From: Azospirillum cavernae
Lineage (GTDB): Bacteria > Pseudomonadota > Alphaproteobacteria > Azospirillales > Azospirillaceae
Assembly: GCF_003590795.1 (NCBI RefSeq)
Contig: NZ_QYUL01000004.1
Span: forward strand, 495,278-559,277
Direction: 5' to 3'
Length of the DNA: 64,000 nt
Shown here: positions 35,259 through 44,154 of the stretch, in pieces
Layout: every line of letters begins with the position of its first letter
Numbering within the stretch: the first letter of the stretch is position 1
Translations under genes and position numbers: made by a program
Notes under the pieces: model-generated
The model's input: only the letters and a program-made list of their open reading frames with translations
The model's database searches: none
Told to the model about the DNA's origin: nothing

Positions 35259-38200
35259 ATGCCGACCGCCCATCGGATCCGTTCCGCCCTGTTGTCGACC
35301 ACGGCGCTGCTCTGGCCGCTGATCGTGGCCGCCCCGGCCCTCGCCCAGACCCCGGCGCTGCCCAGCGGCGGCGCCTTCGTGGCGGGCAGCGGCGCCATCG
35401 CGCAGTCCGGCGCCACCCTGACGATCACCCAGGGATCGACACGCGGCATCGTCCATTGGCGGGACTTCTCCATCGGCGCGGGCGGCACGGTCCGCTTCGA
35501 CAACGGTTCCGGCGCCACGCTCAACCGTGTCACCGGCGGCTCCCTGTCGGAGATCCTGGGAAGCCTCAACGCCACCGGCACCCTCTACCTGATCAACCCG
35601 CAGGGCGTGGTGATCGGCCGTTCGGGCGCCGTGGTCACCGGCGGCTCCTTTGTCGCCTCCACCCGCGACGTCGCCGACGCCCATTTCCTGGCTGGCGGCA
35701 GCCTGCTGTTCAAAAGCCAGGGCGGCGCGTCGACGGGAAGCGTCACCAATCTCGGCAAGATCAGCGCCACCGGCGGCGACGTCGTCCTGATCGCCCGCGA
35801 GGTGGTCAACACAGGCGCCATCGAAGCCCCCAAGGGGACCGTCGCCCTGGCCTCGGCCAACGAAGTCCTGCTGAACGAAAGCGGCGACGGCGAGCGGGTG
35901 TTCGTCCGGGTCGCCAACGCCGACGGCGGCGGCAAGGTCGAGACCTCTGGCCGCATCAAGGCCGCCCAGGTCGAGCTGAAGGCGGCGGGCGGCAACGTCT
36001 ATGCGCTGGCCGGCAACAATGGCGGGCTGGTGCGGGCGACCGGGACGGTGACGCGCGAGGGGCGGGTGTGGCTGAGCGCGAGCGCGGCGGCGGACAACGG
36101 CGGCGCCATCGTCACCGAGGGCAAGATCACCGCGAAGAACGCCGACGGCAGCGGCGGGCGGATCGACGTTTCGGCGCCGGACGGCATGCTGATGCACACC
36201 GGCGCCCTGGCGGCGCGCGGCGCCAGCGGCGGCACGGTGTCGATCACCGCCGACCGGGTGGTCAACCAGGGCCGGATTTCCGCCGACGGGCGCAGCGGGA
36301 AGGGCGGCCGGGTCGCGGTGACGGCGACGACGCGCTACATCGACACCAGCAGCGCCCGCACCAGCGCCAACGGCAAGGACGGGGCCGGGGGCGCCGTGTC
36401 GCTGACCGGGCTGGGCACGCTGTACGCCTCGGGCAAGTTCGAGGCGACCGGGACGACGGTCGGCGGGCGGGTCGATCTGTTCGCCGACGAAATCCGGCTG
36501 GTCGGGGCAACGGTGGACGCCTCGGGCGGGACCGGCGGCGGCGGCATCCGGGTCGGCGGCGACTATCAGGGGAGCGGCGACGCCCCGCACGCGCAGTTGA
36601 CGCTGGTGACCCCGGCGACCAGCCTGGCCGCCGACGCCCGCGACAGCGGAACCGGCGGGCGGATCGTGGTGTGGTCGGACGGCGAGACCACCTTCGCCGG
36701 CGCCGCCTCGGCGCGCGGCGGGGCGGCGGGGGGCGACGGCGGGCTGGTCGAGGTGTCGTCGAAGGACTCTCTGCTGTTCGCCGGCACGGTGGACGCCGGG
36801 GCCACGGCGGGCCTGGCGGGAACGCTGCTGCTCGACCCCAAGAACATCACGATTTCCGACGCGGCGTCCTACCCGCAGTTCGAGCTGATCGACCCGGCCG
36901 CGGCCTCCGGCAACAATTTTGGCGGATCCGTGTCCGCGCTGTCGGGCGGCAACATCGTGGTGACCGCCACCGGCGACAGCACGGGCGGGACGGGGGCCGG
37001 CGCGGTCTATCTGTTCAACGGCGCCACCGGGGCGCTGATCTCGACCCTGAACGGCACGTCGGCGGGCGATGCGGTGGGGTCGAGGGGCGTCACGGTTCTG
37101 AGCAACGGCAATTACGTCATCGCCAGCAGCAAATGGAAGAACGGCACGGCCAGCAGCGCCGGAGCGGTGACCTGGGGCAACGGCACCAGCGGGGTTGCCG
37201 GTGTCGTCTCCGCCAGCAACAGCCTCGTCGGCACCGCCACCAGCGATCAGGTGGGTACCGGAGGCGTCACGGCGCTGACCAACGGCAATTACGTCGTCGG
37301 CAGTCAAAACTGGAAGAACGGCGCCGTCGCCAGTGCCGGGGCGGCGACCTGGGGCAGTGGGACCGGCGGCTTGACCGGGGCCGTCTCCGAAACCAACAGC
37401 CTCGTCGGCGCCTCCAGTGGCGATCAGGTGGGATACAGTGTTACGGCGCTGACCAACGGCAACTATGTCGTCGTCAGTCAAAACTGGAAGAACGGCACCG
37501 CCGCCAGTGCCGGGGCGGCGACCTGGGGCAGTGGCGCCGGTGGGCTGACCGGCGCGGTTTCGGCGTCCAACAGCCTCGTCGGCACGTCCACAAACGATCG
37601 GGTTGGCACCAGCGGCATCACGGTGCTGCCCAACGGCAACTATGTCGTCAGCAGTCAAAACTGGAAGAGCGGCACCGCCACCGCCGCCGGGGCGGTGACC
37701 TGGGGCAGCGGGACCGGCGGGCTGACCGGAGCCGTCTCCGCAACCAACAGCCTCATCGGCACCTCCACCAGCGATAATGTGAGTTACGGCGGCATCACGG
37801 TCTTGAGCAACGGCAACTATGTCGTTCGCAGCTACTTCTGGAGCGGCAGTGCCGCCAACGTCGGGGCGGTGACCTGGGGCAGCGGCGCCGGCGGGCTGAC
37901 TGGCGCGGTTTCGGCGTCCAACAGCCTCGTCGGCACCTCCGCCAACGACCGGGTGGGCAACACCGGCATCACGGCGCTGACCAACGGCAACTATGTCGTC
38001 GTCAGTCAAAACTGGAAGAACGGCGCCGCCACCAGCGCCGGGGCGGTGACCTGGGGCAGCGGCGCCGGCGGACTGACCGGCGCGGTTTCGGCGTCCAACA
38101 GCCTCGTCGGCACCTCCGCCAGCGACGGGACCAACCTGACCGTCACCGCGCTGACCAACGGGAACTATGTCGCCAGCAGTCAATACTGGAAGAACGGCAC

Positions 38201-40631
38201 CGTTACCAATGTCGGCGCGGTGACTTGGGGCAGCGGAACCGGCGGCTTGACCGGAGCCATCTCCACAACCAACAGCCTCGTCGGGACGGCCGCATCCGAC
38301 AAGGTCGGCTCCGCCGGCGTCACGGCCTTGACCAACGGCAACTACGTCGTTCGCAGCAGCGCCTGGAGCAACGGCACCGCCACCATCGCCGGGGCGGTGA
38401 CCTGGGGCAGCGGGACCGGCGGGCTGACCGGAGCCGTCTCCGCAACCAACAGCCTCGTCGGGACGACCACGTCCGATGCCGTGGGTTCCAGCGTCGTCAC
38501 TGCCCTGGCCAACGGCAACTATGTCGTTGGCAGCTATTTTTGGAGGAACGGCAGCGTCGTCAACGCCGGAGCGGCGACCTGGGGCAGCGGAACCGGTGGG
38601 CTGACCGGCGCGGTTTCGGCGTCCAACAGCCTCGTCGGCACCGCCACCGGCGACCAAGTCGGCTCGACCGTCACCGCGCTGACCAACGGCAACTATGTCG
38701 TTGGCAGCAGTTATTGGAACAACGGCAGCGTCACCAGAGTCGGGGTGGTGACCTGGGGCAGCGGAACCGGTGGGCTGACCGGCGTGGTTTCGGCGTCCAA
38801 CAGCCTCGTCGGCGCCAGCGCCAACGACGCGGTCGGCTCGACCATCACCGCGCTGACCAACGGCAACTATATCGTCGCCAGTTCGACCTGGAAGAACGGC
38901 ACCGCCGCCAGCGCCGGAGCGGTGACCTGGGGCAGCGGCACCGGCGGGTTGACCGGCGTGGTTTCGGCGTCCAACAGCCTGGTCGGCAGCAAGGCATCGG
39001 CCAGGTTCGGAACCGTTACCGCCCTTGGCGACCGCTTCCTGGTCTCCTCCACCACCGATGGGACCGGCGGGCGGGTTGCCGTCGGCCTGACCGACCCATC
39101 GCAGCTGACCTATGCGCTGGCGTCCGACCGATCCTTCACCCTGGCGCCGAGCTACCTGACCGCGACGCTGAACGCCGGCACCGCGGTGGTGCTCCAGGCC
39201 AGCAACGACATCACGGTCAACAGCGCCATCACCGCCAACAACCCGGCGGGCAACGGCGGCGCCCTGACGCTCCAGGCCGGGCGCAGCATCCTGATCAACG
39301 CCGACATCACCACCGACAACGGCAACCTGACGCTGATCGGCAACGACCTGCTCGCCAATGGCGTGGTCGATGCGCAGCGCGACGTCGGAACCGCCGTCAT
39401 CGCCATGGACGGCAGCACGCAGATCAACGCCGGCACCGGGACCGTCACCATCGAGCTGCGCACCGGCGCCGGCAAGACCAACACGGCCAGCGGCGCCATC
39501 ACGCTCCAGGACGTCACCGCCGGCTCGCTCTCCGTGCACAATCTGGGGCTGACCGCCGGCAGCGGCATCACGCTGAACGGCGGCTCCCTGACCCTGTCGG
39601 GCGGCGGCGCCGCGCTGGTGCTGGCCGCCGACACCGGCATCTTCGACAACCGCAATTCCGCAGGCATCAACGTCGGCAGCGGGCGCTATCTGATCTATTC
39701 CGCCGACGAGGCCACCACGCTCCTGGGCAACCTGACGCCGGGTGTCGTCAACGGCATGACCTATGCGAACTATGGCCCCGGCTCGGTGACCGAGAGTGGG
39801 AACCGGATCATCTACGCCACCAGCCCGCCTCCTCCTCCTCCTCCGCCGCCACCCGTCGTGGTGTCGCCGCCGGTCGTGGTCGAAACGCCGGTGGTGGTGT
39901 CGCCGCCGGTCGTCGTCGAGGCGCCCGTCGTGGTGTCGCCGCCGGTCGTGGTCGAAGCGCCCGTCGTGGTGTCGCCGCCGGTCGTGGTCGAAACGCCGGT
40001 GGTGGTGTCGCCGCCTGTCATGGTCGAAACGCCCGTCGTGGTGTCGCCGCCACCGCCACCAGTGGTCGTTTCGCCCCCCCCCGTCCAGACCACTACGGTG
40101 ATCGGCGGCACCTCCACCGGCGGCGGCACGACGGGCGGCCTGACCGGCGGCGGCGTGGTCGTCGGCGCCGTGGCCCCGCTTGTGACCACGCCGCCACCGA
40201 CCGCTGCCGGTTCCTCCACCGGCAGCGGCGTGATCGCCACGACGAGCGTCGGCGCCGGCGCCATCACCGTTCAAGTGACCGCCTCCGCTACGGCGGGCGT
40301 CTCCGGCCCCCAATCCCAGGGCCAATCCCAGGGCCAGCCGGAAGCGGGCGGCGGGCGGATGGAAGCCTCCGTCAGCACCGGCGCCTTCCAGGTCGTCTAC
40401 AGCCAGCCGACCAGCGCGCTGCCCGGCACCGGCACCGGCAGCGCGACGGGCCGCACGGCCGCCGGGTCCGGCGCCGCGCAGACGCAGGGAACCATCGCCA
40501 CCGCGAGCAGCTTCACCACCTTCCGCGCCGATGAGAAACCCGCCGTCGCCATCGTCCCGGACCGCAATGCCCAGGGAACCCAACCCCCGGCGAGCGGCAG
40601 TCAAGCCAACGACGAAAAGACAGCAGAATGA
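35259..40631 (+). CDS. Two-partner-secretion exoprotein (filamentous-haemagglutinin family, TpsA)
   Basis: 1790-residue secreted or surface protein. A signal peptide ends LIVAAPALAQ. The TPS secretion domain (about 35-270) has the landmarks ITQGSTRGIVHWRDFSIGAGG, GTLYLINPQGVVIG (the NPNG-type motif) and VVLIAREVVNTG, which its TpsB recognises. A Gly/Ala-rich beta-helix follows to about residue 610. Then come eleven repeats of 57-59 residues (about 616-1244), a further beta-helix, a Pro-Val repeat (about 1523-1609) and a low-complexity C-terminus. It is followed with ATGA overlap by tpsB. Probable adhesin or biofilm factor. Confidence 0.92.
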   Translation: MPTAHRIRSALLSTTALLWPLIVAAPALAQTPALPSGGAFVAGSGAIAQSGATLTITQGSTRGIVHWRDFSIGAGGTVRFDNGSGATLNRVTGGSLSEILGSLNATGTLYLINPQGVVIGRSGAVVTGGSFVASTRDVADAHFLAGGSLLFKSQGGASTGSVTNLGKISATGGDVVLIAREVVNTGAIEAPKGTVALASANEVLLNESGDGERVFVRVANADGGGKVETSGRIKAAQVELKAAGGNVYALAGNNGGLVRATGTVTREGRVWLSASAAADNGGAIVTEGKITAKNADGSGGRIDVSAPDGMLMHTGALAARGASGGTVSITADRVVNQGRISADGRSGKGGRVAVTATTRYIDTSSARTSANGKDGAGGAVSLTGLGTLYASGKFEATGTTVGGRVDLFADEIRLVGATVDASGGTGGGGIRVGGDYQGSGDAPHAQLTLVTPATSLAADARDSGTGGRIVVWSDGETTFAGAASARGGAAGGDGGLVEVSSKDSLLFAGTVDAGATAGLAGTLLLDPKNITISDAASYPQFELIDPAAASGNNFGGSVSALSGGNIVVTATGDSTGGTGAGAVYLFNGATGALISTLNGTSAGDAVGSRGVTVLSNGNYVIASSKWKNGTASSAGAVTWGNGTSGVAGVVSASNSLVGTATSDQVGTGGVTALTNGNYVVGSQNWKNGAVASAGAATWGSGTGGLTGAVSETNSLVGASSGDQVGYSVTALTNGNYVVVSQNWKNGTAASAGAATWGSGAGGLTGAVSASNSLVGTSTNDRVGTSGITVLPNGNYVVSSQNWKSGTATAAGAVTWGSGTGGLTGAVSATNSLIGTSTSDNVSYGGITVLSNGNYVVRSYFWSGSAANVGAVTWGSGAGGLTGAVSASNSLVGTSANDRVGNTGITALTNGNYVVVSQNWKNGAATSAGAVTWGSGAGGLTGAVSASNSLVGTSASDGTNLTVTALTNGNYVASSQYWKNGTVTNVGAVTWGSGTGGLTGAISTTNSLVGTAASDKVGSAGVTALTNGNYVVRSSAWSNGTATIAGAVTWGSGTGGLTGAVSATNSLVGTTTSDAVGSSVVTALANGNYVVGSYFWRNGSVVNAGAATWGSGTGGLTGAVSASNSLVGTATGDQVGSTVTALTNGNYVVGSSYWNNGSVTRVGVVTWGSGTGGLTGVVSASNSLVGASANDAVGSTITALTNGNYIVASSTWKNGTAASAGAVTWGSGTGGLTGVVSASNSLVGSKASARFGTVTALGDRFLVSSTTDGTGGRVAVGLTDPSQLTYALASDRSFTLAPSYLTATLNAGTAVVLQASNDITVNSAITANNPAGNGGALTLQAGRSILINADITTDNGNLTLIGNDLLANGVVDAQRDVGTAVIAMDGSTQINAGTGTVTIELRTGAGKTNTASGAITLQDVTAGSLSVHNLGLTAGSGITLNGGSLTLSGGGAALVLAADTGIFDNRNSAGINVGSGRYLIYSADEATTLLGNLTPGVVNGMTYANYGPGSVTESGNRIIYATSPPPPPPPPPPVVVSPPVVVETPVVVSPPVVVEAPVVVSPPVVVEAPVVVSPPVVVETPVVVSPPVMVETPVVVSPPPPPVVVSPPPVQTTTVIGGTSTGGGTTGGLTGGGVVVGAVAPLVTTPPPTAAGSSTGSGVIATTSVGAGAITVQVTASATAGVSGPQSQGQSQGQPEAGGGRMEASVSTGAFQVVYSQPTSALPGTGTGSATGRTAAGSGAAQTQGTIATASSFTTFRADEKPAVAIVPDRNAQGTQPPASGSQANDEKTAE
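37104..38990 (+). repeat. Eleven in-frame repeats of about 58 codons inside tpsA
   Basis: Each unit reads roughly NGNYVVxSxxWKNGTAxxAG then AVTWGSGTGGLTGAVSASNS then LVGTxxxDxVGxxxVTALT. Units of 57, 58 and 59 codons are intermixed and none is a perfect copy of another, so the array is old. Many units carry N-G-T or N-G-S just after the conserved Trp, an N-glycosylation-type sequon. Confidence 0.9.
39826..40086 (+). repeat. Pro-Val repeat segment in tpsA
   Basis: Imperfect direct repeats of about 36 bp coding VVVSPPVVVETP / VVVSPPVVVEAP, flanked by poly-Pro. It would form a stiff stalk between the beta-helical body and the C-terminus, perhaps spanning the outer membrane or cell-surface layer. 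Copy number is likely to vary between strains. Confidence 0.8.
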
Positions 40632-42421
40632 ATCGCCTTAAGGTTGCTCTACACAACAGCGTCCTGTCTTTTCTCGGGTTGATCCTGTCGCTTGGAACTC
40701 CGGTGGCCATGGCCCAGGATTGGGGGCGGGTCTCCCCCAAGCAGCCTCGGGCCAACCCGCCGACGGAAGCCCCGGCCCTGCCGACGCCGGCGCCGGCGGT
40801 CCCACCGGGCGACCGGGAGATCGTCTCCGCGTTGAAGGGCTTGCTGTTTACGCCGAACCCCGCCGGGGTGAAGCGGACCGGGCTTGACCTGCACGGCATC
40901 GCCGCCCCCGGCCTCGACCTGCTCGACGATCCGGCCTTCCGCGCGGCGATGCAACCCAACCTCGGCAAGCCGCTGACCTTCGACCGGCTGAACGCCATCA
41001 TCCGCTCCACCGTCCTGTGGTATCGGGAGCATGATCGCCCGCTGGTCGATGTCGTCGTCCCCGAACAGGACGTCACCGACGGCACGGTCCAGATCGTGGT
41101 GATCGAGTTCCGCGTCGGTGCGCTGGCCGCCGAGGGAAACCAGTGGTTCAGCGATTCCCTGCTGCTGTCGCGCCTGCGCGTGCGGTCCGGCGACCGCGTC
41201 AGCTCCAGCGCCATGCTGGAGGACATCGAATGGCTGAACCGCAATCCGTTCCGCCACACCGACCTGGTCTACCAGCGCGGCGAACAGCCGGGCGCCACGG
41301 ACATCGCGCTGCGCACCATCGACCGCTTTCCGGTGCGGGTGTTCGGCGGGTATGAGAACACCGGCACCGCCTCCACCGGCCGCGACCGGCTGTTCGCCGG
41401 TTTCAACTGGGGCAACGCCTTCTGGTCCGACCAGCAGATCTCCTACCAGCTCTCCGCCAGCCCCGACCTGTTCGACCGCGAGCTGCGCGGCCCCGGCGGC
41501 GCCCCCCGGTCGATCATCCACGCCGGAAGCTGGAGCATCCCGCTGCCCTGGCGGCACACCGTGTCGATCTTCGGCAGCCATTCCGTGACCCACCCGGACC
41601 TCGGCCAGGACTTCAACCAGACCGGCCGCTCGTCCCAGCTTTCCGCCCGCTATGTCGCGCCCCTGGGCAATCTGGGCCTGGGCAATTTGGGGGTGATCCG
41701 CCACGAATTGCAGGGCGGCGTCGACTGGAAGCGCTCGAACAGCAATCTGGAGTTCGGCGGCGATTCGGTGTTCCGCAACAGCACCGACATCGCCCAGGCG
41801 ATGCTGGGCTACAGCGCCACCCTCCCGGACGATCTGGGGACGACCGCCCTGTCCGCCAGCGTGTTCCACAGCCCCGGCGGCATCGGCGAGCGCAACCGCG
41901 ATGCGGTGTTCGCCGGCAGCCGCGCCGGCGCCGACTCCCACTACACCTACGCCCGCTTCGGGCTGGACCGGATGACCCGGCTGCCGCAGGATCTGTCCTG
42001 GGTGGTCCGGTTGCAGGGGCAGCTGTCCAGCGCCAACCTGCTGTCCTCGGAACAGCTGAGCCTGGGCGGCAACGGCAGCGTGCGCGGCTATGCGGAATCG
42101 GAAGTGCTGGGCGACCGCGGCGTGCTGCTGTCGACCGAACTGCGCTCGCCCGAAACCAGCCTGGCGCGGCTGTTCGGCGAACGGGAGCTGGGGGACAGCC
42201 TGCAAGGGCTGGTCTTCCTCGATTCCGGCGTCGCGGCCCAGCGCTTCCGGCAAGTTGGCGACGACCGTCACACCGTGGTGCTCAGCGTCGGGCCGGGCCT
42301 GCGCTACAATCTTCCGCCTTATTTCTCGCTGAAGGCCGACTGGGGCTTCCAGCTTCGCCATGCCAACGCCGGTGAGAACCGGGTGGCCCGACCGCACATC
42401 GGTCTCACCGTCTCCTACTGA
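40628..42421 (+). CDS. TpsB outer-membrane transporter (ShlB/FhaC/HecB family)
   Basis: 597-residue outer-membrane translocator for TpsA. A signal peptide ends GTPVAMAQ. Then comes a Pro-rich linker helix region, POTRA domains (about 75-240; POTRA_2 around DRPLVDVVVPEQDVTDGTVQ and a ShlB-type second POTRA with GDRVSSSAMLEDIEWLNRNP), and a 16-strand barrel containing GNGSVRGYAESEVLGDRG, the VRGY motif of the L6 loop. It overlaps tpsA by four bases and precedes the glycosyltransferase genes by eight. Confidence 0.93.
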   Translation: MNRLKVALHNSVLSFLGLILSLGTPVAMAQDWGRVSPKQPRANPPTEAPALPTPAPAVPPGDREIVSALKGLLFTPNPAGVKRTGLDLHGIAAPGLDLLDDPAFRAAMQPNLGKPLTFDRLNAIIRSTVLWYREHDRPLVDVVVPEQDVTDGTVQIVVIEFRVGALAAEGNQWFSDSLLLSRLRVRSGDRVSSSAMLEDIEWLNRNPFRHTDLVYQRGEQPGATDIALRTIDRFPVRVFGGYENTGTASTGRDRLFAGFNWGNAFWSDQQISYQLSASPDLFDRELRGPGGAPRSIIHAGSWSIPLPWRHTVSIFGSHSVTHPDLGQDFNQTGRSSQLSARYVAPLGNLGLGNLGVIRHELQGGVDWKRSNSNLEFGGDSVFRNSTDIAQAMLGYSATLPDDLGTTALSASVFHSPGGIGERNRDAVFAGSRAGADSHYTYARFGLDRMTRLPQDLSWVVRLQGQLSSANLLSSEQLSLGGNGSVRGYAESEVLGDRGVLLSTELRSPETSLARLFGERELGDSLQGLVFLDSGVAAQRFRQVGDDRHTVVLSVGPGLRYNLPPYFSLKADWGFQLRHANAGENRVARPHIGLTVSY

Positions 42422-42429
42422 CCGCCGTC

Positions 42430-44154
42430 ATGACCAAAACCAATCCCCAAGCCCTGAGCGTCGAGGATGCCGCCACCCTGGCGGCGATCCACCATCGGGA
42501 AGGCCGACTGGCGGAAGCGCTGGCGCTCTACGGCCCGTTGCAGGCCGCCCGGCCGGACGATCCCGACGCCAACAGCCTGCTCGGCGCCGTGCTGGCCCAA
42601 CTCGGTCGGCTGGAGGAGGCCATCGTCTTCCTGTCCCAGGCCGACCGGCTGGCGCCCGACAGCCCGGAAACCCTGAACAATCTGGCGACCGCGCTGGAGC
42701 TGGCCGGACGGTTGCCGGACGCGGCGGAGGTCTGGAACCGCTTCGGCACGCAGATGTACGCCGCCGGTCGCCACGACGACGCCGTCCCGCTGTTCGGGAA
42801 GGCGCTGGCGATCCTCCCCGGCCATCTGGGAGCCGGGGCCAACCTGGGCGCCACGCTCCAGTCGCTTGGCCGCCATCGCGAGGCGGTCGAGCGGCTGACC
42901 GCGCTGCTGACGGCCAGTCCCGGCGAAATGGAAGCCCACAACAATCTGGGCAACGCCCAGATGGGGGGCGGCGCCGTCGAGGAGTCCATCGCCAGCTACC
43001 GGCGGGCGATCGCCCTCGGCCCGGATTATTTCGAGGCCTACAGCAACCTTGGCCTTGCCCTGGCGATGCGCCGGCCCGACGGGATTGTTGAGGACTCCGC
43101 CAGTCCGGCCCCGTCGCGCCCGGCCCCTCCGCCCAGCGTCCGCGACTGCTACGAGAAGGCGCTGATCCTGCGGCCGAACTTCCCGGCGGCGCATTGGAAT
43201 CTGGGACTCTGCCTGCTGCTGCAAGGCGATCTCCGGCAGGGCTGGAAGGAGTATGAATGGCGCTGGCGGTGGGACGGTTTCGGCGAGGTCCACCGGCCAT
43301 TCACCCAGCCGGTCTGGCAGGGCGGGCCGCCGTCGGCGACCGGCGGAACCCTGCTGGTGACCGCCGAGCAGGGGTTCGGCGACACCATCCAGTTCGCCCG
43401 TTATCTGCCGCTGCTGGCCGAACAGGGCCATGACGTGGTGTTCGAGGCGCAGGCGCCGCTGTTCACCCTGTTGTGGCACAGCCTGGGGCGCCATGGCGTG
43501 CGGGTGGCGCCGCGCACGGAATCGCCGACCCGCGTCCATGACGACCTGCCCTTCGCCCACCACATCCCACTGATGAGCTTGCCCGAACGGTTCGGCTCCA
43601 CCTTGGCGGACCTTCCGGGACAGCAACCCTACCTGTTCGCCGAGCCGACCCGTCAGGCGCTGTGGGCCGACCGGCTGGCCGCCGCCGCCGGCCCGCGACG
43701 CCGGGTCGGGCTGGCGTGGCGCGGGCGGCCCTTGCACACCCGCGACCGCGAGCGCTCCATGCCGGCGGCGGCCCTGGCGCCGCTTCTGGAGGTTCCAGAC
43801 ATCCAGTTCTTCAGCCTGCACAAGAACGACGGCGGTCATCCGCCGGGCGAAGCGCCTCCCGGCATCGTTCCGCTGGACGGGATGCTGCACGACTTCTCCG
43901 AGACGGCGGCGGTGCTGGCCAACCTCGACCTCGTCATCGCCGTGGACACCGCCGTCGCCCATCTGGCCGGCGCCATGGGGCGTCCGGTCTGGGTGCTGCT
44001 GCCGTTCAGCCCGGACTGGCGCTGGCTGCTCGACCGCGACGACAGCCCCTGGTATCCCGGCATGACCCTGTTCCGTCAGCGGCGGGCTGGCGATTGGGAT
44101 GGCGTGGTCGCCGAGGCAGCGCGGCGGCTGTCGGACCTGGGGAGCGTTCCATGA
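42430..44154 (+). CDS. TPR-repeat protein with C-terminal glycosyltransferase-like (GT9-like) domain
   Basis: 574 residues. About seven TPR units fill residues 10-270 (for example ANSLLGAVLAQLGRLEEAIV and AHNNLGNAQMGGGAVEESIA). The C-terminal half is like ADP-heptose/GT9-type transferases of TPR proteins: LLVTAEQGFGDTIQFARYLP, RVGLAWRGRPLHTRDRERSM, FFSLHKNDGG and VIAVDTAVAHLAGAMGRPVW. It is a cytosolic protein by appearance. It overlaps the GT41 gene (ATGA) and follows tpsB closely, so it probably acts in glycosylation of the TpsA exoprotein. The donor sugar is unknown. Confidence 0.85.
   Translation: MTKTNPQALSVEDAATLAAIHHREGRLAEALALYGPLQAARPDDPDANSLLGAVLAQLGRLEEAIVFLSQADRLAPDSPETLNNLATALELAGRLPDAAEVWNRFGTQMYAAGRHDDAVPLFGKALAILPGHLGAGANLGATLQSLGRHREAVERLTALLTASPGEMEAHNNLGNAQMGGGAVEESIASYRRAIALGPDYFEAYSNLGLALAMRRPDGIVEDSASPAPSRPAPPPSVRDCYEKALILRPNFPAAHWNLGLCLLLQGDLRQGWKEYEWRWRWDGFGEVHRPFTQPVWQGGPPSATGGTLLVTAEQGFGDTIQFARYLPLLAEQGHDVVFEAQAPLFTLLWHSLGRHGVRVAPRTESPTRVHDDLPFAHHIPLMSLPERFGSTLADLPGQQPYLFAEPTRQALWADRLAAAAGPRRRVGLAWRGRPLHTRDRERSMPAAALAPLLEVPDIQFFSLHKNDGGHPPGEAPPGIVPLDGMLHDFSETAAVLANLDLVIAVDTAVAHLAGAMGRPVWVLLPFSPDWRWLLDRDDSPWYPGMTLFRQRRAGDWDGVVAEAARRLSDLGSVP

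Noticed and set aside
37104..38990. Regular repeats considered as a CRISPR array
   Set aside because: Units are about 174 bp, imperfect and in frame within a coding gene; there are no short identical repeats with unique spacers.
35235..40604. A 1789-codon open frame on the minus strand opposite tpsA
   Set aside because: It is a mirror frame caused by high GC and repeat structure; it has no signal peptide or fold, whereas the plus strand has clear TPS motifs.
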